A stretch of DNA of 5,288 nt, taken from NCBI GenBank assembly GCA_023145975.1, contig JAGLCZ010000002.1, positions 1 through 5,288 on the forward strand, in the 5' to 3' direction. A program made the translations under genes and the position numbers. Numbering within the stretch: the first letter of the stretch is position 1; every line of letters begins with the position of its first letter. The notes under the pieces are model-generated. The model made no database searches. It worked only from the letters and a program-made list of their open reading frames with translations, and was not told where the DNA came from. Positions 1 to 5,281 of the stretch are shown here, piece after piece. The stretch comes from Candidatus Hydrogenedentota bacterium. Its GTDB lineage: Bacteria > Hydrogenedentota > Hydrogenedentia > Hydrogenedentales > CAITNO01.

Positions 1-38
<38 letters not shown>

Positions 39-71
39 ATATAACCAGGGAAACTTTCCCCTAGCGAAGGA

Positions 72-101
72 ATAATAGCAAATTCCCCGCGCATTTTTCA
101 A
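72..101 (-). promoter_or_regulatory. Promoter of the tRNA-Asp gene
   Basis: On the minus strand there is a -35-like TTGAAA (101-96), an 18-bp spacer and a -10-like TATTAT (77-72), with an extended -10 TG one base before the hexamer. Transcription would begin near base 65, giving a pre-tRNA leader of about 26 nt. A perfect 6+1+6 palindrome (GGGAAA-C-TTTCCC, 48-60) lies within that leader and could fold in front of the RNase P cleavage site; no function is claimed for it. Confidence 0.7.
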
Positions 102-153
102 ATTAAATCCGCAGATTATGCTTCCGCAGGTTCAAACTCGGAAAAATACCGGG

Positions 154-200
154 ATTGACTACGCATTAAGTCAATTACTGCATTTTTTATGTGTTATACT
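154..200 (+). promoter_or_regulatory. Operator-like palindrome plus extended -10 promoter
   Basis: A perfect inverted repeat with 7-bp arms (ATTGACT at 154-160 and AGTCAAT at 169-175, 8-bp spacer) lies upstream of an extended -10 element, TG-T-TATACT (192-200). There is no good -35 at the usual distance; the position a -35 would occupy overlaps the right arm. With a start near base 207 the palindrome is centred at about -42.5, the place where class II activators such as CRP/FNR-family dimers bind. A promoter lacking a -35 with a dyad at that place suggests an activator-dependent promoter, but the regulator is unknown and the half-sites do not match CRP or FNR consensus. Confidence 0.5.
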
Positions 201-206
201 GTTGTC

Positions 207-413
207 ATGAATAGACTTACACGCATAGTGATGCCCAATGATGAGACGGCGTTAGGAAAAGGATTGCGTGATGCCCATACCGTTTATACCCTGTACGTCA
301 ACGCACGCACTGTGCTTTTCGGGCATGTACAGCAGGGATGTTTTCATTCCTGTTCGCAGGAAGAAGCCGGGCAGAAAACACAAAAAATAAAAGCAGCCCA
401 AGGTGCGAGGTAA
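207..413 (+). CDS. Doubtful small ORF, possibly leaderless (68 aa)
   Basis: An open frame of 68 codons starts at an ATG six bases after the -10 hexamer at 195-200, so the predicted first transcribed base is about the A of the ATG. No Shine-Dalgarno sequence precedes it, and any message would be leaderless. The middle has a cluster of His and Cys (GHVQQGCFHSC, residues 39-49) that could be metal ligands; the C-terminus is rich in Lys and Gln. I recognise no family. A competing 39-codon frame (271-390) has a good SD (AAAGGA, 7-nt spacer) and a basic C-terminus. Because the same stretch carries several RNA stems, it may instead be a non-coding RNA or leader. No other gene candidate was seen in 102-497. 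Confidence 0.25.
   Translation: MNRLTRIVMPNDETALGKGLRDAHTVYTLYVNARTVLFGHVQQGCFHSCSQEEAGQKTQKIKAAQGAR
271..362 (+). other. Possible structured RNA with overlapping stems
   Basis: Several pairings are visible in the transcript sense. ATGCCC (271-276) can pair with GGGCAT (321-326), while CTGTAC (291-296) can pair with GTACAG (327-332); together these have pseudoknot topology with the two right-hand strands abutting. GCAC/GTGC (303-306/312-315) makes a small inner hairpin. Directly after, CAGGGATG-TTTT-CATTCCTG (333-352) forms an 8-bp stem with one G-U pair, and TTCCTG-TTCG-CAGGAA (347-362) forms a competing stem, so only one can exist at a time. I see no match to tmRNA, 6S RNA, RNase P RNA or SRP RNA. 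Chance cannot be excluded for stems this short. Confidence 0.3.
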
Positions 414-497
414 ATCAGAACCCGCGAAAACACCATTAATACGTAATCTATCCCCATATTTCTAAATTATTTTCTACATAAACCGGAAGTCAACACC

Positions 498-1478
498 ATG
501 ATGAAGCCGCTATTAGTTATTACCGCTGCGTTGTTAGCCCTGCCAGTATCAGCAATCACTACTGAAAACATAATGACCGCACTTCCCGTGACACAGGGTA
601 AACGGGTCATCCCTGCTGCGGTAATGGTTCACACTGCCGTGGATTCCTGGCGGATGTGCGTACCTGTGGGGGAAACGGAAACAGTTACCTTGCATTATGT
701 GACTGCGCCTGAGGCGGTAATCTGTCCGGGCACGGGCGACAACATTCCTTTTAAATATGCGAAAGGGGTATTGACCATACAGAGCAAGGATATTCCTGTG
801 GATGGGGTTTGCAGGAAAGTTGTTGTTCAGTGGTCGGAAAACCGCTGGAAAAAGGACATGCAGAAGTTTGTAAAAGCGAACAAAAACATACCGCCTATGA
901 CGGATGGCATTTTGTTCACAGGCAGTTCCACAGCGAGGATGTGGAATGTTAAAAAGTCCTTCCCGGACATCAATACGCTGAACCGTGGTTTCGGTGGTTC
1001 CCAATACTGGGATCTGTTTCAGTATGCCGACTGCATTCTGGAAAAACACCACCCGGAAACCATTGTCTTCTATTCCGGTGACAATGACATTAACGCAAAG
1101 AAATCACCGGAATGGGTGCTTGCCGACTGCACCTCTACAGTGCAGCGCTTTCGCCTGCTTGCGCCGGAAAGCCGCATCATCATCCTTGCCGCCAAACCGA
1201 GCGGCAGTCGCTGGGACGAATACCCGGCCATACAACAGGCGAATGCGCTGATTGATACCTACACGGAAGAAGTGGACAAAGTGTATTTCCTCGACTTGGG
1301 CTATCTGCTGCTGAACGATGACGGCAAACCTGATGCGGATTGTTTCATCAAAGATGCACTTCACATGAATAACAAGGGATACCGCCTCTGGAGCGATGCA
1401 CTGGAAGCGTTTATAGGGAAGATTGCGGAAATACAGGGGCAAACTGACGACGGGTGTACAAGACACCAAACACAATAA
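498..1478 (+). CDS. Exported SGNH/GDSL-type esterase (lipase/acylhydrolase)
   Basis: This 326-residue protein begins with a signal peptide (residues 1-19, hydrophobic LLVITAALLALPVSA) and so should act in the periplasm or outside the cell. Residues about 20-115 form an uncharacterised, probably beta-rich N-terminal region with three cysteines (54, 76, 105). Residues about 135-310 are an SGNH hydrolase domain: block I TGSSTAR with S144 as nucleophile, block II NRGFGGS (162-168) with its oxyanion-hole Gly, block III GDND (194-197) with N196, and block V DALH with D286 and H289. The family cleaves ester bonds in lipids, acylated sugars or polysaccharide decorations; the substrate here cannot be told. 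The start is supported by GGAAG (485-489), 8 nt before the ATG; a second ATG follows at once. The gene converges on the minus-strand gene to the right and its last 68 bp overlap it. No clear promoter or terminator of its own is visible. Confidence 0.87.
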   Translation: MMKPLLVITAALLALPVSAITTENIMTALPVTQGKRVIPAAVMVHTAVDSWRMCVPVGETETVTLHYVTAPEAVICPGTGDNIPFKYAKGVLTIQSKDIPVDGVCRKVVVQWSENRWKKDMQKFVKANKNIPPMTDGILFTGSSTARMWNVKKSFPDINTLNRGFGGSQYWDLFQYADCILEKHHPETIVFYSGDNDINAKKSPEWVLADCTSTVQRFRLLAPESRIIILAAKPSGSRWDEYPAIQQANALIDTYTEEVDKVYFLDLGYLLLNDDGKPDADCFIKDALHMNNKGYRLWSDALEAFIGKIAEIQGQTDDGCTRHQTQ

Positions 1479-2772
1479 AAGATAAAGCACCTATCAAAAG
1501 TGTCCATACGGTACTGGCAGGGACAGGCGGATCCAACACAAGAATAAAGTGAAGTGACTCTACAGTCCCCGTGTCATCCGTAGCTGCACAGTAAAACTCT
1601 GCACCTGAATCAGCAGGGAGTGCAATCATGGAATAAACGGGGACATTACTGCCAACGGGTACGAGTGCTTTGTCTTCCGTTACGCGATACCACTGATAAC
1701 TTATAGTACCTATGCCGCCGATAACTTCAACAGAAAAAAGAGCCGTTTCCATAGGCTGTACATGTATTTCGGTATCTTCTGTTGTAATGATAACCTGCGG
1801 CAGCGGCAGTTCAAAGACACCATCAGCAGCACTAAAATAAATAGACGTACCCCGAGGACGTACTGTTTCAAGACGACCTGTATACTCCACAACAGGAGAC
1901 ATTGTAAGGGAAGCGGCATTGTAGAAAAGCAGCTGGCTGGGTTCGCCAAAGGCGGTGGCAGAAACATAAATGTTGTCTGCGCCATCAACTGCAATACCCG
2001 TGGCACCATTATAAGGGGAAGGCAGTATTACCCATTCATTTCCCGAAGCAGTCAAAGAAGCGGTAGCCGGATCCGCCAGTGCCGCTGCCACATCTGCAGC
2101 ATTCCACCGGTAAATATTTGTCGCGCCGGCGGCGACATAGCCGGGTACATAATATAAGCTGCCTGCACTATCAAAGGTCAGGGGACCGGGGGATTCGCCC
2201 AGGTCTGCGAATTTGCTAAGTGTTCCCGCAAAAGTGCCGGAGGCATCCAGTGTATTGTAAAAGAGTGCCGCAGGTCCCCAGTCCGCTTCGCTGCCCGACG
2301 CAAAAAATCCCCCTGCATTACGCGTGGCAAGTCCCCAGAGATTTGCACCGTAAGGATAGGTCAACAACGATATCGGCGTATCAGCCGTGGCGGCTGTATA
2401 CAGGAAATAGTTGAAAGCAGCACGCATGTAATCGCCACCGTCATTGAAGTACATGTAATCACCAATGCAAGTCAATCGTGAACCCACAAAAACATCGGCA
2501 GCCTGATGCACCTGTATATCCGTGGGGCTTGCACTTTTATACACTTCGTTTTTAAATCCCCAGTTCGGGTCGCCAACGGTATAGTGCAGCGTGCCTGAAG
2601 CATCCCAGTCAAAACCAACCAGGGCAGCATCCGCTGCAACAGGAAAATTAAAGTGGGTAGTAATGGATGCACCACTCAAGCCGACAGGCTGGGCAATACA
2701 TACAGGTGCCGCCAACAGGAGAAGAAGTGAAAAAGAAAAAAAGACACGGGACAGAGAAAAGAAACTATTCAT
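1411..2772 (-). CDS. B12-riboswitch-controlled exported propeller protein with Ig-like domain and C-terminal anchor
   Basis: The 453-residue product has a strong signal peptide (residues 1-27, FFSFSLLLLLAAPVCIA). Residues about 45-325 carry repeats of the type G-x-DxxGxLY-V-x(n)-IYRW, for example around 53-64, 104-109, 197-209, 218-223, 256-270 and 306-314, which suggests a beta-propeller of six or seven blades. Residues about 328-413 resemble an Ig-like domain: YQW at 359-361 and D388-SGAEFYC with C395. Residues 421-439 form a membrane helix, followed by RR and a short tail, so the protein is probably held in a membrane. The preceding cobalamin riboswitch shows that B12 represses it, which points to a role in B12 acquisition or in replacing a B12-dependent process. 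BtuG, the Bacteroides surface protein that hands B12 to BtuB, is also a propeller, so surface B12 binding is my best guess. I start at 2772 because the signal peptide begins there and SD GAGGG lies 7 nt upstream; longer frames run into the riboswitch. No btu transport genes are in view and the gene appears monocistronic. Confidence 0.8.
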   Translation of the reverse strand: MNSFFSLSRVFFSFSLLLLLAAPVCIAQPVGLSGASITTHFNFPVAADAALVGFDWDASGTLHYTVGDPNWGFKNEVYKSASPTDIQVHQAADVFVGSRLTCIGDYMYFNDGGDYMRAAFNYFLYTAATADTPISLLTYPYGANLWGLATRNAGGFFASGSEADWGPAALFYNTLDASGTFAGTLSKFADLGESPGPLTFDSAGSLYYVPGYVAAGATNIYRWNAADVAAALADPATASLTASGNEWVILPSPYNGATGIAVDGADNIYVSATAFGEPSQLLFYNAASLTMSPVVEYTGRLETVRPRGTSIYFSAADGVFELPLPQVIITTEDTEIHVQPMETALFSVEVIGGIGTISYQWYRVTEDKALVPVGSNVPVYSMIALPADSGAEFYCAATDDTGTVESLHFILVLDPPVPASTVWTLLIGALSFIVFGVLYTRRQFAPVFPQSSL

Positions 2773-2775
2773 GAT

Positions 2776-2797
2776 GAAACCCTCGTTTCGTTGTGAA
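2776..2797 (-). promoter_or_regulatory. Ribosome-binding site in hairpin loop; likely riboswitch expression platform
   Basis: On the minus strand GAAAC-GAGG-GTTTC (2789-2776) forms a small hairpin whose loop is the Shine-Dalgarno core. Just before it stands TTCACAACG (2797-2789), an exact copy of nine bases in the aptamer (2984-2976). In the aptamer, GTTGTGA (2995-2989) pairs with TCACAAC of that copy; it could equally pair with the copy beside the SD. No T-tract terminator is seen between aptamer and gene, so control of translation initiation is more likely than transcription termination. This switching model is inference. Confidence 0.4.
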
Positions 2798-2874
2798 CCG
2801 AAATGCACCAGCAAAAACCAGGCAACAATAATATTACCCGATCCATGACAGTATGATTCAGTTAACACGTTAAA

Positions 2875-3093
2875 TCGGCAGGTCTTCGGACTTACAGGCG
2901 TGTATACCAGCTGACTGGCAAAATTCCTACTAAGCACCGCTTCCCAGTTTCACACATTGAAACCAGTGCGTTCGCCGTTGTGAAATACTCACAACAGGTG
3001 GCTGTTCGTTCCTGATTACCGCTGCGGGGCAGTCCCGGAATCTCACCGGGTTCCCTCTTGGCGCCAACATAACTATTATGCTGACGAACCGAC
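2875..3093 (-). ncRNA. Cobalamin riboswitch (class I aptamer)
   Basis: Read on the minus strand the aptamer shows the conserved core in order: AGAGGGAACCCGGTGAGA, then TTCCGGGACTGCCCCGCAGC, GGTAATCAGGAACG, a peripheral hairpin GTTGTGA/TCACAAC (2995-2977), and near the 3' end the B12 box AAGTCCGAAGACCTGCC. The closing helix P1 is TCGG (3092-3089) with CCGA (2878-2875), in the same register as the E. coli btuB riboswitch. It binds adenosylcobalamin-type ligands and in this family lowers expression of the downstream gene. The predicted transcription start (about 3093) coincides with the first base of the aptamer. About 100 nt separate it from the ATG at 2772. Confidence 0.95.
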
Positions 3094-3099
3094 ATCTGA

Positions 3100-3129
3100 A
3101 TTATAGAAGCATCCAACAGAGAAATGCAA
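3100..3129 (-). promoter_or_regulatory. Sigma-70-type promoter of the riboswitch transcript
   Basis: The minus strand has TTGCAT (3129-3124), an 18-bp spacer and a perfect -10 TATAAT (3105-3100). The start expected seven bases downstream, near 3093, is exactly where the riboswitch aptamer begins. The promoter sits immediately after the T-tract of the glnA terminator, so the riboswitch gene is an independent transcription unit. Confidence 0.75.
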
Positions 3130-3131
3130 AC

Positions 3132-3172
3132 AAAAAAAGCCGGACGTTTCGGATATATCCAAAACGTCCGGC
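3132..3172 (-). terminator. Rho-independent terminator after glnA
   Basis: On the minus strand an 11-bp perfect stem GCCGGACGTTT/AAACGTCCGGC (arms 3172-3162 and 3149-3139) is topped by a further self-complementary GGATATATCC and followed by seven T residues (3138-3132). It lies 22 bp after the glnA stop and ends glnB-glnA transcription before the riboswitch promoter. Confidence 0.93.
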
Positions 3173-3194
3173 ACGGGAACTACAATGCAATCAT

Positions 3195-4619
3195 TTAAAT
3201 ATCGTAGTACATGCAAAATTCATAGGGATGAGGTCGCAGACTTAATGCTTCAACTTCATTGACCCGCTTATATTTTATCCACGTTTCAAGGGCATCTTCA
3301 GTGAACACGTCGTTCTTGGTAAGAAACTCATGATCCCTCTCTAATTCATTGAGCGCTTCCCTCAGGCTTCCGGGAACCTGCGGAATTTTCGCTTTTTCCT
3401 CTGCCGGCAAATCATAAAGATCTTTGTCCATCGGCTCGCCCGGATCAATTTTGTTCTGGATACCGTCAAGCCCTGCCATCAGCATTGCCGAAAACGCAAG
3501 ATACGGGTTACAGGACGGATCAGGCACACGAAATTCGATACGTTTCGCTTTGGGGCTGGCAGAATACATGGGAATACGTGCACAAGCACTACGGTTACGT
3601 GCCGAATAAGCAATGTTAACGGGCGCTTCATAACCGGGTACCAAGCGTTTATAACTGTTTGTCGTGGGATTGGTCAGCGCTACCAATGCCGGTGCGTGTT
3701 TCAGTAAACCACCGGTAAACCACAATGCGTCCTGGCTCAATCCGGCATATTTGTTGCCGGCAAACAAAGGCTTTCCTTCTTTCCACAGGGACATATGCAC
3801 GTGCATACCGGAACCGTTGTCACCGAACACAGGCTTGGGCATAAAGGTAACGGTCTTGCCGTTGCGCTTTGCCACATTCTTGATGATGTATTTAAACAAC
3901 GTCAACTGGTCAGCCATATTGGTAAGGGGAGCAAAGCGCAGATCAATTTCTGCCTGCCCTGCGGAAGCTACTTCATGATGGTGGCATTCGATGTGCAGCC
4001 CTGACTTCAGCATTTCCGCGACCATCTCCTGGCGCAGGTTGTGCTGTGCATCACCAGGAGGAACAGGAAAATAACCTTCTTTATGACGCAGTTTATAGCC
4101 CAAATTCGGATTTTCTACACGCCCGCTGTTCCAACTTGCTTCCTCACTGTCAACATGATAGTAACCACATTCCGGCCTCTGATCGAAACGAACATCATCA
4201 AAAATAAAAAACTCGGCTTCAGGTCCGACAAAAATGGTGTCTGCAAGACCTGTAGACAATAGATAGTTCTCTGCTTTCTGAGCAATATTACGCGGATCAC
4301 GGCTATACCGTTCCTTGGTGATAGGATCAAGGATATTACAATATAAAATCACCGTTGGAATATCGGAAAAAGGATCCATCGTTGCAGTACGCGGATCGGG
4401 CATAACAAGCATGTCACTCTCGTTAATGGACTGCCAGCCACGAATACTGGAACCATCAAAACCAAGCCCCTCTTCAAAAGTACTTTCACTCATCTCACAA
4501 ACCGGGATAGTGAAGTGCTGCTGCAAACCAGGGAAATCCATAAAGCGGAAATCCACAAACTCTACTGATCTTTCCTGAATCATTTTCAGGACATCTTTGG
4601 GACAGAAATCTTTGTGCAT
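3195..4619 (-). CDS. glnA: Glutamine synthetase type I, adenylylation-regulated
   Basis: The enzyme makes glutamine from glutamate, ammonia and ATP in the cytoplasm and works as a dodecamer. At 474 residues it has the normal length for the GSI-beta type. Visible landmarks are the N-terminal beta-grasp latch GFDGSSIRGW (53-62) with D55, metal ligands E134 and E136 in GPEAEFFIFD, HHEVASAGQAEID (214-226), H273 in GSGMHVHMSLW, the glutamate-binding RLVPGYEAPV (325-334) with E331, the SARNRSACARIP segment (339-350), and IEFRVPDPSCNPYLAF (361-376). The adenylylation motif DLYDLP keeps its target Y402, so activity is probably tuned by a GlnE-type adenylyltransferase answering to PII. The start is fixed by AGGA 7 nt upstream and by the normal N-terminus. 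It lies 129 bp downstream of glnB on the same strand with no terminator between, so the two are probably co-transcribed, ending at the terminator 3132-3172. Nothing is truncated or missing. Confidence 0.97.
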   Translation of the reverse strand: MHKDFCPKDVLKMIQERSVEFVDFRFMDFPGLQQHFTIPVCEMSESTFEEGLGFDGSSIRGWQSINESDMLVMPDPRTATMDPFSDIPTVILYCNILDPITKERYSRDPRNIAQKAENYLLSTGLADTIFVGPEAEFFIFDDVRFDQRPECGYYHVDSEEASWNSGRVENPNLGYKLRHKEGYFPVPPGDAQHNLRQEMVAEMLKSGLHIECHHHEVASAGQAEIDLRFAPLTNMADQLTLFKYIIKNVAKRNGKTVTFMPKPVFGDNGSGMHVHMSLWKEGKPLFAGNKYAGLSQDALWFTGGLLKHAPALVALTNPTTNSYKRLVPGYEAPVNIAYSARNRSACARIPMYSASPKAKRIEFRVPDPSCNPYLAFSAMLMAGLDGIQNKIDPGEPMDKDLYDLPAEEKAKIPQVPGSLREALNELERDHEFLTKNDVFTEDALETWIKYKRVNEVEALSLRPHPYEFCMYYDI

Positions 4620-4748
4620 ACTGTGTTCCTTCTTGGGGTTGTTCTATGTTTATACAAAGACAGATAGATAGGAAGTTCTTTTTCACGTTTCCAACGCTGG
4701 AACACACCATCCGCCTGCCATTTCATCTTAAATATACTGCTCTCAAAA
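4620..4748 (-). other. glnB-glnA intergenic spacer
   Basis: The 129-bp spacer has a 5-bp hairpin TTCCA/TGGAA with a 4-nt loop (4689-4702) that lacks a following T-tract on the minus strand and is therefore not a terminator. A weak -10-like TGTATAAA (minus strand, about 4657-4650) has no convincing -35, so a separate glnA promoter is possible but not supported. It is read here as an internal spacer of one operon. Confidence 0.4.
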
Positions 4749-5090
4749 TTAACTCAATACAGATTCACCTGTTTCGCCGGTTCGTATACGAATCGCTTCT
4801 TCTACTGGAAGAATAAATATCTTACCGTCGCCAATGCGTCCTGTGCTTGCCGTATCTACAATGGCCTTTACCACCGCCTCAAGCACAGCATCCTGAACCA
4901 CGATTTCCAGTTTCACTTTTGGCAGGAACTCCACCATATATTCAGCGCCACGGTATAATTCCTTGTGACCCTTCTGACGACCGAATCCCTTTACTTCTGA
5001 AACCGTGATCCCCTGTACGCCAACTTTGGACAGGGCTCCCTTCACTTCTTCCAGCTTGAACGGCTTAATAATCGCTTCTACTTTTTTCAC
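4749..5090 (-). CDS. glnB: Nitrogen regulatory protein P-II
   Basis: This 113-residue trimeric signal protein senses 2-oxoglutarate and ATP/ADP and relays nitrogen status to the glutamine synthetase adenylyltransferase and NtrB-type kinases. It follows E. coli GlnB closely: KKVEAIIKPFKLEEVK at the start, VKGFGRQKGH (33-42) with the 2-oxoglutarate ligand Q39, T-loop ELYRGAEYMVEFLP with uridylylation site Y51, and the C-terminal signature TGRIGDGKIF (83-92) with K90, then R101 and R103. I choose the GTG at 5090 because the protein then begins exactly like the family (M/V-KKVEA); an in-frame TTG at 5135 would add 15 unlikely residues. Its own SD (AAAGGA, 5106-5101) is a rather long 10 nt away. 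It is the first gene before glnA, which favours GlnB over GlnK; no amtB is seen. Confidence 0.96.
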   Translation of the reverse strand: MKKVEAIIKPFKLEEVKGALSKVGVQGITVSEVKGFGRQKGHKELYRGAEYMVEFLPKVKLEIVVQDAVLEAVVKAIVDTASTGRIGDGKIFILPVEEAIRIRTGETGESVLS

Positions 5091-5094
5091 TATA

Positions 5095-5172
5095 CTATAT
5101 TCCTTTAGGATCGGGTTTGCTGTCGTAACACACAATCCAATATATCAAAGCGTAACAATACCTAAAAGTCAT
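5095..5172 (-). CDS. Possible 25-codon upstream ORF in the glnB leader
   Basis: An ATG at 5172 has a strong ribosome site, GGGAGAGG (5185-5178), ending 5 nt before it. The frame runs 25 codons (peptide rich in Tyr, Cys, Ile and Trp; begins MTFRYCYALIYW) and stops with TAG at 5097-5095, four bases before the glnB GTG in another frame. Such spacing would allow translational coupling or a leader-peptide role. It has no known homologue that I recognise and holds no glutamine codons, so it is not an obvious Gln-sensing attenuator. It could also be a chance frame. Confidence 0.35.
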   Translation of the reverse strand: MTFRYCYALIYWIVCYDSKPDPKGI

Positions 5173-5181
5173 AACAACCTC

Positions 5182-5242
5182 TCCCTCATCTGCGGCAGCA
5201 AGAAATTTGCTGCAAAACTAATGTATACGCAAGCATGAGGGA
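5182..5242 (-). promoter_or_regulatory. Stem-loop leader of glnB
   Basis: In the minus-strand transcript TCCCTCAT (5242-5235) is fully complementary to ATGAGGGA (5189-5182), and inside this pair GCAGCAA/TTGCTGC (5213-5207 with 5201-5195, 5-nt loop) makes a perfect 7-bp hairpin. The outer stem abuts the GAGG of the upstream ORF's ribosome site (5181-5178). No T-tract follows, so it is not an intrinsic terminator. The outer stem exists only in transcripts from the far sigma-54 promoter, not from the nearer sigma-70 candidate. Confidence 0.4.
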
Positions 5243-5249
5243 AACTCAA
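5222..5249 (-). promoter_or_regulatory. Weak sigma-70 promoter candidate for glnB
   Basis: The minus strand reads TTGAGT (5249-5244), 16-bp spacer, TATACA (5227-5222). Start would be near 5215. It could serve as a constitutive second promoter beside the sigma-54 site, an arrangement known for enteric glnA, but the match is only fair. Confidence 0.3.
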
Positions 5250-5266
5250 CGCCTGCATCTATTAAA

Positions 5267-5281
5267 GCAATATACATGCCA
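5267..5281 (-). promoter_or_regulatory. Sigma-54 (RpoN) -24/-12 promoter of glnB-glnA
   Basis: The minus strand reads TGGCAT-GTATA-TTGC followed by T. The invariant GG (5280-5279) and GC (5268-5267) have the required 10-bp gap, and only the sixth base differs from TGGCAC-N5-TTGC. The predicted start is near 5255, leaving a leader of about 165 nt before glnB. Nitrogen-limitation control by an NtrC-type activator would fit the genes; its binding sites would lie beyond the window's right edge. Confidence 0.72.

Noticed and set aside
201..420. tmRNA, 6S, RNase P or SRP RNA in the left gene-poor region
   Set aside because: Short resemblances such as GCAGCCCAAGG were considered, but none of the conserved cores of these RNAs is present.
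549..1052. Long minus-strand open frame inside the SGNH gene
   Set aside because: It lies wholly inside a gene with complete catalytic motifs on the other strand, has no recognisable domain and no ribosome site that I see.
1453..1467. Hairpin GGTGT/ACACC as a terminator for the convergent genes
   Set aside because: The stem is only 5 bp and no T-tract follows on either strand.
2691..2710. Lipoprotein cleavage site around Cys25 of the propeller protein
   Set aside because: The residues before the cysteine (APV) do not fit the lipobox, which needs Gly or Ala at -1; cleavage by signal peptidase I near residue 27 fits better.
2773..2937. N-terminal extension of the propeller protein to a start at 2937
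   Set aside because: It would be translated through the 3' part of the cobalamin riboswitch and would bury the clear signal peptide inside the protein.
4586..4726. 46-codon minus-strand frame between glnB and glnA, overlapping glnA
   Set aside because: It lacks a good ribosome site, overlaps the glnA start by over 30 bp and resembles no known protein.
5091..5135. PII start at TTG 5135
   Set aside because: The family N-terminus begins at the GTG at 5090; the extra 15 residues match nothing in PII.
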